Shown: piece by piece, positions 11,640-23,560 of the stretch | Layout of the letters: each line of letters opens with the position of its first letter | Position numbering within the stretch: the first letter of the stretch is position 1 | Position numbers and translations under genes: made by a program | The notes under the pieces: model-generated | The model's database searches: none | What the model saw: the letters and a program-made list of their open reading frames with translations, nothing else | What the model was told of the DNA's origin: nothing | NCBI RefSeq assembly: GCF_047511655.1 | Contig: NC_133390.1 | Span: 132,485,583-132,549,582 of the forward strand | Reading direction: 5' to 3' | DNA length: 64,000 nt | Origin: Castor canadensis | Taxonomy: Eukaryota > Chordata > Mammalia > Rodentia > Castoridae

Positions 11640-12345
11640 TTATTTTTTATTTTTTTATTTTTTTTTTAATTTTATTTTTCATATGTGCATACAAGGCTTG
11701 GTTCATTTCTCCCCCCTGCCCCCACCCCCTCCCTTACCACCCACTCCACCCCCTCCCTCTCCCCCCCCCCCAATACCCAGCAGAAACTATTTTGCCCTTA
11801 TTTCTAATTTTGTTGTAGAGAGAGTATAAGCAATAACAGGAAGGGACAAGGGTTTTTGCTGGTTGAGATAAGGATAGCTATATAGGGCATTGACTCACAT
11901 TGATTTCCTGTGCGTGGGTGTTACCTTCTAGGTTAATTCTTTTTGATCTAACCTTTTCTCTAGTACCTGTTCCCCTTTTCCTATTGGCCTCAGTTGCTTT
12001 TAAGGTATCTGCTTTAGTTTCTCTGCGTTAAGGGCAACAAATACTAGCTAGTTTTTAGGTGTCTTACCTATCCTCACCCCTTCCTTGTGTGCTCTCGCTT
12101 TTATCATGTGCTCATAGTCCAATCCCCTTGTTGTGTTTGCCCTTGATCTAATGTCCACATATGAGGGAGAACATAGGATTTTTGGTCTTTTGGGCCAGGC
12201 TAACCTCACTCAGAATGATGTTCTCCAATTCCATCCATTTACCAGCGAATGATAACATTTCGTTCTTCTTCATGGCTGCATAAAATTCTATTGTGTATAG
12301 ATTCCACATTTTCTTAATCCATTCATTAATTCATTAGTTCAGAGG
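11640..12345 (-). mobile_element. 5'-truncated LINE-1 with ORF2 C-terminus and 3'UTR
   Basis: On the minus strand the element begins inside ORF2 and ends in an A-rich tail (plus-strand T-run 11640-11685). The 3'UTR carries a polypurine tract (plus-strand C-rich 11710-11772), a known trait of rodent L1 3' ends. It is truncated at its 5' end near 12345, as is typical of target-primed insertion. The low divergence from the second copy at 13477-13940 suggests moderate age. Confidence 0.9.
12148..12345 (-). pseudogene. LINE-1 ORF2 C-terminal fragment
   Basis: Read on the minus strand, the frame gives FYAAMKKNEM, then KWMELENIILSEVSLAQKTK, and ends FSLICGH plus TAG (12150-12148). This matches the end of mammalian L1 ORF2p, where 'WMKLETIILSKL...QKTK...FSLI' is expected. 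The endonuclease, reverse transcriptase and most of the C-terminal domain are missing because of the 5' truncation. Confidence 0.85.
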
Positions 12346-13476
12346 AGGGTGGCTGACCTGGTTCTAGTTCAGTTGGGTCAGAGGAGAAGCTGCCCAGAGC
12401 AACTGCAAAAACTCACTAGACTTGGCCCTGTCACTCATGCTCCCTCCTCAACCTTCACACCTTCTCCCCAACCTCCAAGGGTGTGTTGAGTTACAAATTT
12501 AGAACAACCCATGCTGATGTGGAGGATACTTTCCTCCCTTCCTGGGCTTATCTACACTGATGAGTGGGCTCCTGGCTTTGTATATATTTCTTTCCCTTCC
12601 TGGATGCCTTTCCCCACCCTCCTGTCTAGACTTGTCCTGTCCTACACTTTACCAAGTAGCAGCATATGAACAAAACATTCAGCTCCTCAGGTGTATGAGC
12701 TACAGTTTAAGTGACTGCTGTATTGGTCAGTGGAGGTGGAGAGTGTCTGGTCCTAGTAGAACCCCCTCTTGGAGCTCACATACAGATGTACATGGCCACG
12801 GAGACTACAGGCAAGAAGTCGGGGCTGCCTTGGGGGACAGTGCTGCCTGATTCACCATAGCTGAGTTTAGGGCTCTGCTGCTGCAACTGTGTGGCTCAGA
12901 CACTGCAGAAATAGCTGCACAGCTTAGGCAAGGGTATAACAAGACCATTCTCTCTGAACACAGAGAACTTGGTGTTCAGAGAGAATGTTCAGAGAACCCA
13001 AGCTAAGGCATAGAGCAATTGTTACTGGGAAGGGGTGGGGTTTCATTACTAGGACACCATGGATTGTTGGCTGGCAGAGATGAAACCCTTGCACCTGCTG
13101 GAAAAAGTCAGTCTGTGAAATGGGTTTTCCACTAGCATGGAAATTGGCAGTTTCCCCTTAGGATTCTACCTGAGGGAACTTATTGATTTGACTACTGTAG
13201 GGAAATAAGACACTTATGTGTTCATCTCCCCTTTAATGAATAAGGCAATCTTGGAAAGCACAGAAGGACAAATTGTAGATGTCAAAGTGCTTTTGTACCA
13301 TTGCAAGGATAGAGATGGTCTCTATGGATTGGATGAGGAGAAAATGTCTGTGATTTATTTACTATTATAAAATTCAAAATACATGCATAGAAAACATCTG
13401 GGCAGGCCTGAGAACAGCTGTCAATGGAAGTTATCTTTCAGAGCAGGATTGTGAGGAATTTTCACATTTCAACACA
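12346..13476. other. Unique sequence between two inverted L1 ends
   Basis: No gene or known repeat was recognised. The segment contains the perfect hairpin at 12946-12987. It would be the loop (with 12151-12345) if the flanking inverted L1 arms paired. Confidence 0.5.
12946..12987. repeat. Perfect 16-bp inverted repeat with 10-nt loop
   Basis: CATTCTCTCTGAACAC (12946-12961) is the exact reverse complement of GTGTTCAGAGAGAATG (12972-12987), separated by AGAGAACTTG. A partial third copy, GTTCAGAGAA, follows at 12987-12996. Confidence 0.9.
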
Positions 13477-13940
13477 ACAAGGGGATTGGACTATGAGCAC
13501 ATGATAAAAGCGAGAGCACACAAGGGAGGGGTGAGGATAAAAAATTAGCTAGCATTTGTTGCCCTCAACGCAGAGAAACTAAAGCAGATACCTTAAAAGC
13601 AACTGAGGCCAATAGGAAAAGGGGAACAGGTACTATAGAAAAGGTTAGTTCAAGAAGAATTAACCTAGAAGGTAACACCCACGCACAGGAAATCAATGTG
13701 AGTCAACTCCCTGTATAGCTATCCTTATCTCAACCAGCAAAAACCCTTGTTCCTTCCTATTATTGCTTATACTCTCTCTACAACAAAATTAGAAATAAGG
13801 GCAAAATAGTTTCTGCTGAGTATTAGGGTGGGAGAGGGAGGGGGTGGAGTGGGTGGTAAGGGAGGGGGTGGGGGCAGGGGGGGAGAAATGAACCAAGCCT
13901 TGTATGCACATATGAATAATAAAAGAAAAAGAAAAAAAAT
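13477..13940 (+). mobile_element. LINE-1 3'UTR fragment, inverted relative to 11640-12345
   Basis: It begins 'cacaacaaggggattggactatgagc', the reverse complement of plus-strand 12112-12137 in the first copy. It runs through the same 3'UTR, including the G-rich tract (13826-13886), to an A-rich tail near 13920-13940. It is truncated just 3' of the ORF2 stop, so it carries no coding sequence. Confidence 0.9.
13826..13886 (+). other. G-quadruplex-prone polypurine tract in L1 3'UTR
   Basis: There are many runs of three or more G (GGGTGGGAGAGGGAGGGGG, later GGGGGCAGGGGGGG) within about 60 nt. The complementary C-rich version is at 11710-11772. G-rich polypurine tracts are a known feature of mammalian L1 3'UTRs. 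Confidence 0.8.
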
Positions 13941-14329
13941 GCATTGTTCAAATAAATAAGGTGAAAAAAGCAACTTACAAAGGTTGGGGCCACTTGTTCT
14001 CTAGCAGAGGCCCAGAAATTCTGTGTGAGAATTTCTCTGTGCAAAATGGTCAGGTTGCTGCAGATAGTCAGTGGCTGCTGGAACTCCAAGACTTCTTCTT
14101 TTTTCTGGGAAATCGTGAGTCTGGGCTCTGCACAGAATTTATCTGCTCCAGAATCACAGATGTGGCACAGCCTCACAGTGTCTTATCTTACCTGACTTCC
14201 ACTTATATGGAAGGTCACATGTTAAGGTGGATCCCTCAAAAGCAGACCTAAGACAAGACCTTGGGGGAAGTGATTCCAGGAAGTACATATGAAGAAATGG
14301 GAATGTGGGATGGGTAAACGATGCAAACC
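13941..14329. other. Intergenic, nothing recognised
   Basis: Short unique segment between two LINE copies. No splice sites or domain-bearing frame were recognised. Confidence 0.45.
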
Positions 14330-14945
14330 AGTTACAAAGGTGTCAATAATCCACTCCTGCGCATTTGCCTCAATGAAGAGGGAACGTATGTTCCCACAAA
14401 ACCCTGCACACAGTTGTTCATAAGAATTTTGCTCATTATTTCATCAAACCAGAAATAATACAAAAGTCCTTCAAGTGGTGAATGCATGAGAGAACTGCTG
14501 ATTTTTTCCATGGGACACTTCTCAGCAATAGAAAGGAAGAAACTATTGACAACAGCAATGACCCAGATGCATCTCAAAAGGCTTTATGCTGAGGGACAGC
14601 ATCCAGACATAAAAGCCTACAGTCTCTGACTCTATTCATGTGACACTCTGGAAGAGGCAAAACCAGTGTTTACTCTGGAAGAGGTGAACAGGTCAATCAG
14701 TGGCCACCATGGGCTGCGGGTGGAGCTAGGATGACACCAAGGGGCTTATGGGGGTTGAGGGGTGATGAACCTTTTCGGTTGTTTTGTGTGTGTTTGGTGC
14801 CAGCAATAGAACCCCAGACCTTGTGCACGCTAGGCAGTTACATCCCACTGAGTTACATCCCCAGCCTGAAACTTCTGTTTGTGTGTATTTGTATAAACTC
14901 CTGGAATTATACACTGTTGTTAACTGGGTTTTAGGCTCAAAATAA
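14330..14945 (+). mobile_element. Ancient L1M 3' end, interrupted by an ID SINE
   Basis: The ORF2 3' end signature is clear: 'ttcttctcagcaatagaaaggaagaaactatt' (compare 'actcagcaataaaaaggaa'), 'gatgcatctcaaaaggctttatgctgag', 'atgtgacactctggaagaggcaaaacc' and 'aggtcaatcagtggcc'. The L1 text stops near 14790, a SINE occupies 14792-14867, and L1-like text resumes ('ttgtataaactcctggaattatacactg') to about 14945. Confidence 0.75.
14792..14867 (-). mobile_element. ID-type SINE, antisense, inside an L1M
   Basis: 'ggtgccagcaatagaaccccagaccttgtgcacgctaggcagttacatcccactgagttacatccccagcc' is the reverse complement of the tRNA-Ala-derived ID body (ggctggggatgtaactcagtggg...). Insertion into the older L1 gives relative age. 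Confidence 0.85.
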
Positions 14946-14961
14946 ATCAACAGAAACAGGT

Positions 14962-15040
14962 TTTACACCTATTGTACACACGAGGACATTGGGGCAGGAG
15001 GCTTGTCAGGGGTTGAAGTTGGACAGAAGCACTGGGTCAC
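14962..15040 (-). repeat. MIR fragment, antisense
   Basis: 'acacctattgtacacacgaggacattggggcaggaggcttgtcaggggttgaagttggacagaagc' resembles the antisense MIR core. Confidence 0.4.
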
Positions 15041-16384
15041 CCGAGCCAAGCAGGCACTGCCCTGGCATGGCCCTGAGGTGAGGCATGCAGTGTGGACTTC
15101 CATGTTCACTGTGGGGAAGGAGCTCCCACTGCCCATTGTGGGGAGCCGGCAAATCCCAAAGAGATAAGAAAGTTGCACAGGGTTGTGAAGACTCCTCTAC
15201 CTTCGGGGAGCACACATGTAAATAAGGATGGCCCTAGGGTAGATTCAGAAGGGCCTCATGTTGGCAAAGGCAGGAAGGCTCATGTCTCAGACCTCCTAAC
15301 CCTAAAGAAGCCAGGGAGCAGTGGCTTATTTGGGAGGTGATGCCAGGAAGTCTGGTAGGGGGTGGGAGAGTGAGATGAGAAGGGTCAGGAACCACTAGAG
15401 GCTGCATTACAGAGCAGGTAATAGCTGTGGACATCTGAAGCTCAACCCCAACAGGACCCTGGAGAGTACAGACTACACCTGGGAGTTGCCCTCTGAAACC
15501 TCAAGGAAGCTAAGGTGTTTGTCATAGATTCCTATCACCACAGGCTGTGGCTCTCTAGAGAGGAATCGCGTCCTATGTCTTATGGCTGACCTACTGTTTC
15601 ACCCTTCACAGAGGTACAGGTTGGCCCCTTAGGCAGAGGCAAGGGTCCATCAGACCTCTAGGAAACATGAGCCTGAGAAGAATAGACAGAGCACCAATGT
15701 TGCCCACTGCTATAGCTATCAATGAAATTGACCTGTATGAAGAAGTCTTATTATCAGAAAGCAAACATTTTATACTGTCTGTTTTCTGTTTTTTTCTCAT
15801 CAGTACCCACATAAAAGAGTGAGCAGAAGATGACCTTTCTTGTCCCCCTTTCCCCATCATCCTCATCAAAATCAAGCACGCAGACACAGAATAGTTGGGC
15901 CATTTGAAGAAGCCTACACTTCAGCTGTGAGGAGCGCTGAGTTGGGACCAGATCTCCCTCAACAACTCTCTTCTGAATCCATTCCCCACTTCCTGTTTGC
16001 ACGGTGAAATCACACAGGATCCCTTCCCTCTGGGAACAGACATTGTAACACCCTTCCACAACTACCTACTTTTTCTCTTTCTTGATGACCAAAGGAAGAA
16101 GTTTCTTATGGCCATGTCTCAAACCAAAGCACCTCCACGGAGATTTTCCTTTTCAATTTCTAAGCACACTGTTTTCTAAGCAATACAGATGTCTCCAGCT
16201 CTCCTTTCTTGTAAGAGATTCTGAGATCTCAAAGGGTGCTGATGGTCCAGTGGCTGTGATTGGCCTTCTTTCTCTGACTCTTTTTTAAATCCATTTCTTT
16301 TTTAAATTCACAGTTAAAATCTCCGATGAGGAAAGCAGGCTTTATAAGAAGGGAGATTGCCTTGTTTGCAGAAGGGAAATCTCC
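15041..16384. other. Intergenic, nothing recognised
   Basis: Unique-looking DNA with short frames on both strands. No gene, RNA or repeat was recognised. Confidence 0.45.
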
Positions 16385-16495
16385 TTTTGAACTCTCTGAG
16401 CCTCAGTTTCTCAACTTGTCAGTTAAAGAAATAGTGCCCCACCTACCTAATTCACAAGGGCATTTCTTGAGAGGATCAAATTTAACCAGATTCAA
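16385..16495 (+). repeat. MIR fragment
   Basis: 'ctctctgagcctcagtttctcaacttgtcagttaaagaaatagtgccccacctacctaattcacaagggcatttcttgagaggatcaaa' matches the MIR core (cctcagtttcctcatctgtaaaatg...). Confidence 0.75.
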
Positions 16496-17430
16496 ATATG
16501 TTTGCATAATATTGTTTCCCAAATAACTAATGATGAGGGAAATCAATACATAAATAATATTTCTGCTTTAGAAAAAATTAATCTTAAAATACAGGGAGAG
16601 TTACTGTCATGTCAAGAGCTGTGATACAGAACTGAATTGGGAATTGTAAAGACATGGTGACTCTCACGGCTGTTCACGGGGAGCACTGTGTTGAGCCAGT
16701 CCCCTGCGTTTCCTCACTCAGTTTTTATAAAAGTTCTGGGTCTGCCCCTCACCTTGCTTTGAAGATTAGGAAAGTGAAACTGAGATGTTCAATACCATGC
16801 TAGTGAATTGGCAAAAGGATTTCTAGCCCTTGTCTGCAAACTCTAAAGCCTTGATTGGAGCAACTCCAGTGCACTGAAATGAAAAGACATGGAGATAGCC
16901 TGCTTTCAGGTACAGGGTTATGCCTTCTTAATCTTTTTTATTCCTCTAAACCCAGCAGTGGTTTTATGATAATTTTTGGCTTTTACAAAAGACCATGAAC
17001 CATATCAGGCACAAACAATCAAAACATCAAACAATATGTCTGATGTATACAAACAGTTTAAGAATAGTAGAAAGGCCATGTACCCCACCTCGCCTGAGTG
17101 ATGGACATTTCTAGTGCTCCATGAACCCCTCTGCTGCCTACCACTCCTGTCCCTCCCTTTCCTCCAAGGGAAAAGCCACTGTGACATTCAACAACTTCGT
17201 ATCATTGCTTTCTCATACATATGTGCTTCATAGTTTAGTGTGTTTTGCTTTAAAACCTATCTAAATGGATCACAACCCTGAACCACTTGTGATTTGCTCT
17301 TTTTTGGCTCACTGTTGCATTTTTTGAGCCTCATTTAGTTAATGTCAACTCATTTTCAGCACTTCTGAGTTTTTACAGGTAGGATTAGTGGTAGTGGGTC
17401 TGCAATAAATGTTATGGATAAAATGAATGA
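16496..17430. other. Intergenic with MIR-like and LINE-like text
   Basis: 16735-16830 resembles an antisense MIR ('attaggaaagtgaaactgagatgttc'). 16920-17345 has the style of an old L1 block ('ctcacatatgtgcttcatag...tttgctcttttttggctcactgttgc') but is not confidently assigned. 17395-17430 has an L2-like '(gt)ctgcaataaatgttatgga...gaatgaata'. Confidence 0.35.
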
Positions 17431-17745
17431 ATACCCCTGTGGGCCTGGGCATAGGGGACAAGAAGGGAGCTATGAGTGTGGAGGCAGTCTGGAGGCCAGG
17501 CTTCAGGAGGTGTCTGCAATCACTCAGGTCTTTGGGGATGCACTTGCTTGCCCTGTACCTGCAGGGTGGTGTAGCTAGGGAACAGAATAAAGCCAGGCAT
17601 TGCACATTTGAGGAGTCAGCACAGCCAAGGCAAGGAGGGTAAATGTGCAGATAGAGTCCACACATCATGGCAGGAAATTAATCTCACTGCATAGTGCTCA
17701 CATCTCATCTACCTCCTCCATAATTATATGAAGTGTTCTCCCTAG

Positions 17746-17764
17746 TTGTGTGTGTGTGTGTCTC

Positions 17765-17799
<35 letters not shown>
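17746..17799 (+). repeat. (TG)n(AG)n microsatellite
   Basis: TG repeats (17746-17782, with one TCTC interruption) are followed by AG repeats (17782-17799). Confidence 0.95.
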
Positions 17800-20700
17800 T
17801 GTGTACACAAGGAACTCACCTTGAAGGGTCTTTCAGATGGGCCAGCTTTTGTCAGTGATCCACACAGATTCCCTAAGACTTTCTCATGGAGTCTAAAATG
17901 GAACTCCTAGCAGTTTTAGAATTCACAATAAGTTCACTTTATTTGTAATCACAAGGTTTGGAAGGATCCTAGTCCAAACTTGGAGAAACCAAGGCTGAAG
18001 GCAGGACCCTAAGGACCCCAAAATATGGGGGTATCCAATGACTCCAACTGTTGTCACAGGGGCAAAGGAGAGGGCTGCTGAAACATCAGTCCTCATGATT
18101 AATAATTGAATGACATTTCACTCAGTCCTTGGTTACCAGGACCTATGACCTTCATTTCCCAGCTCCTTGCTCTTTCTCACTTTAAGATGGGTCTCTCATT
18201 TCAGTTTGAATAGAGCATATCACTCACTGTTCACCTGGAGAGTACAGGCAACCCATAAAATTACAAATTCAATTTAATTAAAGGCAACAAACATTAAATG
18301 AAGGTCTTTCCTTCACATCATTCTAGATATTTCAGCAGAGTTCCACCATAAATGTATTTCATTGACCTGCAGTCCATGGATGCAGAGAAGCAGCTCTGGC
18401 AACAGGGAGGGCAGAAGGGACACGGTTTAAATGGGTGCCTCAATCAATGAGCATTTATCCAGAGGCAACAAATACAATCAAGCTGCAAGAAAATCAATGT
18501 ATTTTAAGCAAACTCATGGAAAGAACACATGAGTGATTTTACAGTTTTTCTGCCATTGACTAGGGAGTGGAAGGGACTGCTGAGGGGAATGGGAGCCCCT
18601 ACTTGATGGCTCCTTCAGTACGCTCAAGGAAGAATCAAAGAAGTCAGTCACTGGTGTCCCAACAGACAGATTGGCAAGGGGACATTTGGAAGTCTTAATG
18701 TACTGTCTCCAGAGGATAAAATGATGACCAATAGGAAAAGCCAGCTAGCTGGCTGGAATGTCCATGAACTTGTTGTGGTGTGACCAGTGGCAAAATGCAT
18801 TGAGATTCCCTTGTGGAAAGGACTCTTCTGTGCAATATATAAACTGAGCTGTTATTTTGCATCTGACCATGGAACATATCATCACATAGACTTGCCCATC
18901 CCAAATCAGGTATGCTGGTGCTTGATATTGATTAAATGAATGTACTCCTTTCATGTTACCTTCTTTTTTTCAGCATTTTCATACTTTACAGAATGACAGA
19001 GTTCACTTTGACCATAGGATATTTTTAAACTTATGATGTTTACAAAATGTTTCCTTATTGAGATGCATCATCTAAGATCTCATAACACCCAAATATGATC
19101 CTCTTCATCATCTACATCATCTATTAACACTGTCGGAACCGGTGTTGTCACTGCTCTGGTATGACGACCTGAATGCACCTGTCATTCTGGCTACCTCTAT
19201 AAGCTCCTCATCTTCTCTGCTGATGGCTACACAGAGGGAGACATGGGCAATGAGTTCTGCCCATGACTTTGTTAGGCATCTAACAAAGGACAGCATCTTA
19301 GTGCTGAGCATGTGTCATGAGCAGCAAACTTGGGCTGGCCTCAGGCACATCCCTGTGACAATGACCACACTGATGGGTACTGAGCACATGAGGCATCATA
19401 GTCTGTATTTCTCACTCTACAGAGTTTTTGTGTCCACGACTTCTGAGTTGACATCATAATATCCGAAGGTCACTCCCTTGACTTGACTCTTCATGAACTG
19501 TCTCCAGTTCAGCCATACCCATTCTGCCCCTACCTCGGTTTCTTCATGACCTCCCGCACTCTGTGGTGACTTTATGAGCTATCAGATTATAAAAACTGGG
19601 GTTTTTCTCACTCATCACCATGACTTCTGAGTGCAGAGCAGCATCAGGCACTGAGTACATCTAAACAAAAGTGTGTTGCAGATAGGAGAGAAAGAGTCCT
19701 GCCCCCAATCCATGGGGATGAATGGCAGGTGGGGTGAATGGCAACTGCTCTGGAATTCAGATGGGGCAGAGTTCTTGTAGGCTGTGGCAGTGGTCAAAGA
19801 AAACTTTCCGGAGAAGGGGGACCTTGGCTGGCCTTGAAGACTGGGCAGGGTATGGCAAGGGTATCAGATAAGCTGAGGAGGGCTCCAAGCTGTGTTTGAG
19901 GATAGTGTGCTTGGACGGTCATTGAACACTTCCCAATGGTGGGACTGCTGAGAAGATTCCAAATTGACCTTCGACAATGCAGGATACAGGTGCTTCTTAC
20001 CAAACAAAAATCTTTTGTTTTATTAGCATGACAAGAGCACAAGATGTTTACTGGAAGCTTGAGTCTGGAAGGCCCTGAACGGATTCCAAGGATTGGTTAC
20101 TGGGAAGACCTCAACTGTGAGCATGGGAGAGCAGAGAGGATGGGAATGACGTTGAATTCTCTGAATCTCTGGTGCCTGGCTCTGGGCGCCAAAAAATGCT
20201 TCCATGCTACTGGAAAGGGGAGGGGAGCTCACCCCAGAAAAGTCTACCTACTCAGTCTTGCTTTGCCATTTTATATCTTCCTGGGACTATTCTCTAGTAG
20301 TTGTGATTTCACTGTGAGTGAGAGACCTGCCTTGGACGTTTTCTGATGGGCCAAACTTGCTTTTCTAACTTTCCAACTGAAAAATATGTTTGTTTTCTTC
20401 TTTTGTGCATAAGTTAGAAGCAACAGGAGTTTTCTCAGCTGTACCATCATAAGCAGTTTTGCTTCTAGAACAACCGAGCTGAGTCTAGAAGCTCACATGT
20501 GATCGGCAGGCAAATAGTGAGAAAGTTTAATTGCACAGGGAATCACAGAATGAGATATAGCATGAGCTGCCTTGGTGCTATTCAGATCTTGGCTCTGCAA
20601 ATATGCTAAACATTAACTACGCCCTTTCATGGCACTTTGCTAATAGGGCCCTTCTGCAAACAACAGAAGCCATTCTCTTTTACAGGGAGAGAGACAAAAG

Positions 20701-22295
20701 TTTGCACTCTGCTGTGGCTTCTGAGTAAATTTGCTAAGCCTGTCACACTTATCTTCATCCAAATGAGTCAGTGTAGGGTGAACATAGAGATTGTGGGGAG
20801 AACAAAGAAATAGCAACATACTCACCTTTGCTTGCAAACCTCCATCAAAATTAGGAGCTTCTTGTGCTGAGAAGGGGGGAAGAGAACAGATGAATAATGT
20901 GGGAAAAGATGGCCCCATAGGGGAGGCCCAGGGGAGGCAAAGCACTCAGTAGAAGGCCTCATGCAGCCAGCCAATGGGGAAGTGGGAGTTCTCAACCCTG
21001 AGAAGGGAGGTTGAGTGGGATCAAGGTGAGTTGTGTGAAAGTGCTTCACAATTGCTAGATGGATTGCTGTTTTTGACCATGGTAGCATGGGACTGGTCTC
21101 TATCTGTTCAGGAATTCTGGGCATGTATGTCTGTTCACTTCTTTGAACCTCAACTTGCTAAATCCTGAATCCTCATTCCCTTATCCCTCACCAATGGGGA
21201 CTGTACAACTGGATTCCTCAGAAAAACAATGCTGAGAGGACAATAAATGGGCATAGTGGGGAGAGTGGTAAGGTCTAGGAACCCAGAAGTGGGGAGATCA
21301 TTTGGGGGAGATGGGGAGCCACTCAGGTTCTCTGGAGAAGCCTTCCTTTGGGGGTAATGCCCAGGCCCTGTGCTGCCCCCACCTCCCACCTGCTCTCTCA
21401 TTGGCCATGGCTGCCTCAGGAAGAGTATGGCTAGATCTGAAATGCCAAAGGTTACCATTGGGCACACTGTTCACAGCTGAAAGCACTCTAAGCAGAACTC
21501 TAGGCCACAGCAACACTAGTGAACAGACTTTGTTAGCTCAGGTACAATTAGATGGGGCCTCATAAGTCTGAAAAATTTCCCTACCAGGGATTTCTGGAGA
21601 TTCCTTAGGGACTCTTGTGAGATTAGAAATGCATGATTCAGCTAACACTATTCTTTCCAATTTTCTCTGCTCACACCTGGGGGTTGCTCGTGTCTAGCCA
21701 GCAGCTGTCAAATGTCCTGAAGTCTGTGTCCTGGTGGATGCCATTAACTCTCACCCTACCTGAGGCATTCCAGTTCCCTGGGGGCTCCCTTGTGGATGAG
21801 AAAAACTCCAGGCTAGTGATTATACTTCTCTGGGTTTCATTGGGAGGCCCTCAATCTCTCAGGACTCAGGTATGGTTGAGGTAAGGCAAGCTGGGTGAGA
21901 AATGCGTGGTGGCCTCCAACCTGGAGGGCTTCTTGACTTCACCACATGTCAAGCCTGGATCCTTGTCTCAGAGGCTGATAGGTCCTTTGTTTGCAGGATT
22001 CTGGAAGGTGGCCTCACCAGGTCAGCTTACACAACCATGTCTGGATCTCCCATGGTTACCATGACAGGAAGAAGAGGGTATGGGTATCTAGCACCCACTG
22101 CCCATGTATGGGTAACTTGAACTCTTTATGGATCAGACCCAGCTTTAGTTTGGGACAATAGATGCAGGTGTACAGAAAAATGGAACATAGGCAGGGCTGA
22201 GGGCATCATTGCTGGGGTGGTTTGGGACTCTGGTGACCACAGTGTATGTGTGAAAGGGGAGATGTCATGAGGCAAGAGATTCATCAGCTTGGGTG
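17800..22295. other. 4.5 kb of intergenic sequence without recognised genes
   Basis: I see only short frames (at most about 105 codons) without domains, and no clear interspersed repeat apart from weak MIR or L2-like words. It is probably old, diverged intergenic sequence. Confidence 0.45.
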
Positions 22296-22664
22296 GTGTT
22301 ATGGGCTGAGTGGTGTCTCCCCAAAATGCATATGTTACTCACATTTCAGAATGTGACTATATTTGAAGACAGGACCCTTAAAGAAGTGATTAAGTAGAAG
22401 TGAGGTCTCTAGGGTGTTCATAATCCAATATGATTGGTGTCCTCATTAATACAGAGCATTAGGACACAGATACACACATGTGAAAACACAGGAAGAAGGC
22501 AGGCACCTATAAGCCAAGAGAGAGGGCCCAGGAGAAAACAACCTAGCCAATATCTTGATCTCAGTCTTCCAGCCTCCAGAACAGTGAGAAATATATTTAT
22601 GTTGTTTAAGCTTCCCAGCCTGTGGTACTTTGTTATGGCAGCCCCAGCTGACTAGTACAGGCAG
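22296..22664 (+). mobile_element. MaLR-type solo LTR relic
   Basis: It begins 'gttatgggctgagtggtgtctccccaaaatgcatatg' and continues 'gaatgtgactatatttgaagacagg...taatccaatatgattggtgtcc...acagagcattaggacacagatacac...cagcctccagaacagtgagaaatatatttatgttgtttaagcttcccagcctgtggtactttgttatggcagccccagctgactagtacag'. This is the full length of a familiar mammalian ERVL-MaLR-like LTR, including the terminal polyadenylation-region analogue. No internal retroviral genes flank it. Confidence 0.75.
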
Positions 22665-22864
22665 GACTTTTTCATGCTCCCTAACACATGGTTTTGGCCT
22701 TGCACATGTGCCTTGTCTGATGCCTTGTTCATCCAATGCTTCTTTGACTCTGTGGGCCTTCACACACCCCTGGCATGGCTAGGGCGTATATGAAGTGCCC
22801 ATAGTTTCTTCTTTAACTGACATGCAGCAGCAAGCCATGGAGAGAAGACAGGGGCTCTTGGAGG

Positions 22865-23060
22865 GGCTGCACAGACCTGAACTTCTACTCTGGCTCATTG
22901 TGGACCAGTTCTGTCTACAAGACAAATCACTTGTCCACTGAGCCTCAATTTCCCCATCTATAAAATGGCAATGTTAAACAACATGCTCACCTGGCTCGAC
23001 TGTGAGATTTCAGAGGGAGGGTCATATGACAGTGTCTCCTACAGTGCTGGGCATGCAGCT
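22865..23060 (+). repeat. MIR
   Basis: 'gacaaatcacttgtccactgagcctcaatttccccatctataaaatggcaatgttaaacaacatgctcacctgg...gtgctgggcatgcagc' follows the MIR consensus from core to 3' end. Confidence 0.85.
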
Positions 23061-23391
23061 GGCCTTCTGGATACTTGGGCTGCCCATTCTCCCTTTCTTA
23101 GGGCCACTCACCATCACTACCATAGATGTGGGATGTAGATTTGATTCTCCCATGCTTACAATAAAACCTGTCTCTTTCTATCCAGATTAGTGAAGAGGGA
23201 TCAGAAATCTTCACTGTAGGCCAGTGAAGAGAGCAGGCAAGGCCTCCTTAGACCCAGTTCTTCACACCTGACACTTGACACCATTGCAGAACTAGAAAGA
23301 ACATCCTTCTATTTCTTTTGAAGACTAGCATTGAGCAAACCTAGTTAAGCCATAAGGCATACAGATGAGTCGATAGCTGGTGATATGGTCA

Positions 23392-23560
23392 ACTTTGGAT
23401 TCAGATGGAAGTGAAGTTACTCAGTTTGTACTAGCCGTGTGACTGGGGCAAATTCCTCACCTCTCTAAGCTTTAGTCTTAGATATTAGACTCCAACATTG
23501 ACAGAGATGACACCATGCAGAGCTCAGCGATTGGCAGCTGCCCCATGTTCACTTGTCATG
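23392..23560 (+). repeat. MIR
   Basis: 'tttggattcagatgg...agccgtgtgactggggcaaattcctcacctctctaagctttagtcttag' is the MIR tRNA-related end plus core. Confidence 0.8.

Noticed and set aside
11359-11829. 156-codon plus-strand frame ending in a proline-rich tail
   Set aside because: The tail is the antisense translation of an L1 3'UTR polypurine tract; the first part has no recognised domain.
13823-14176. 117-codon minus-strand frame with a proline-rich end
   Set aside because: Its C-terminal part is the antisense of the L1 G-rich tract.
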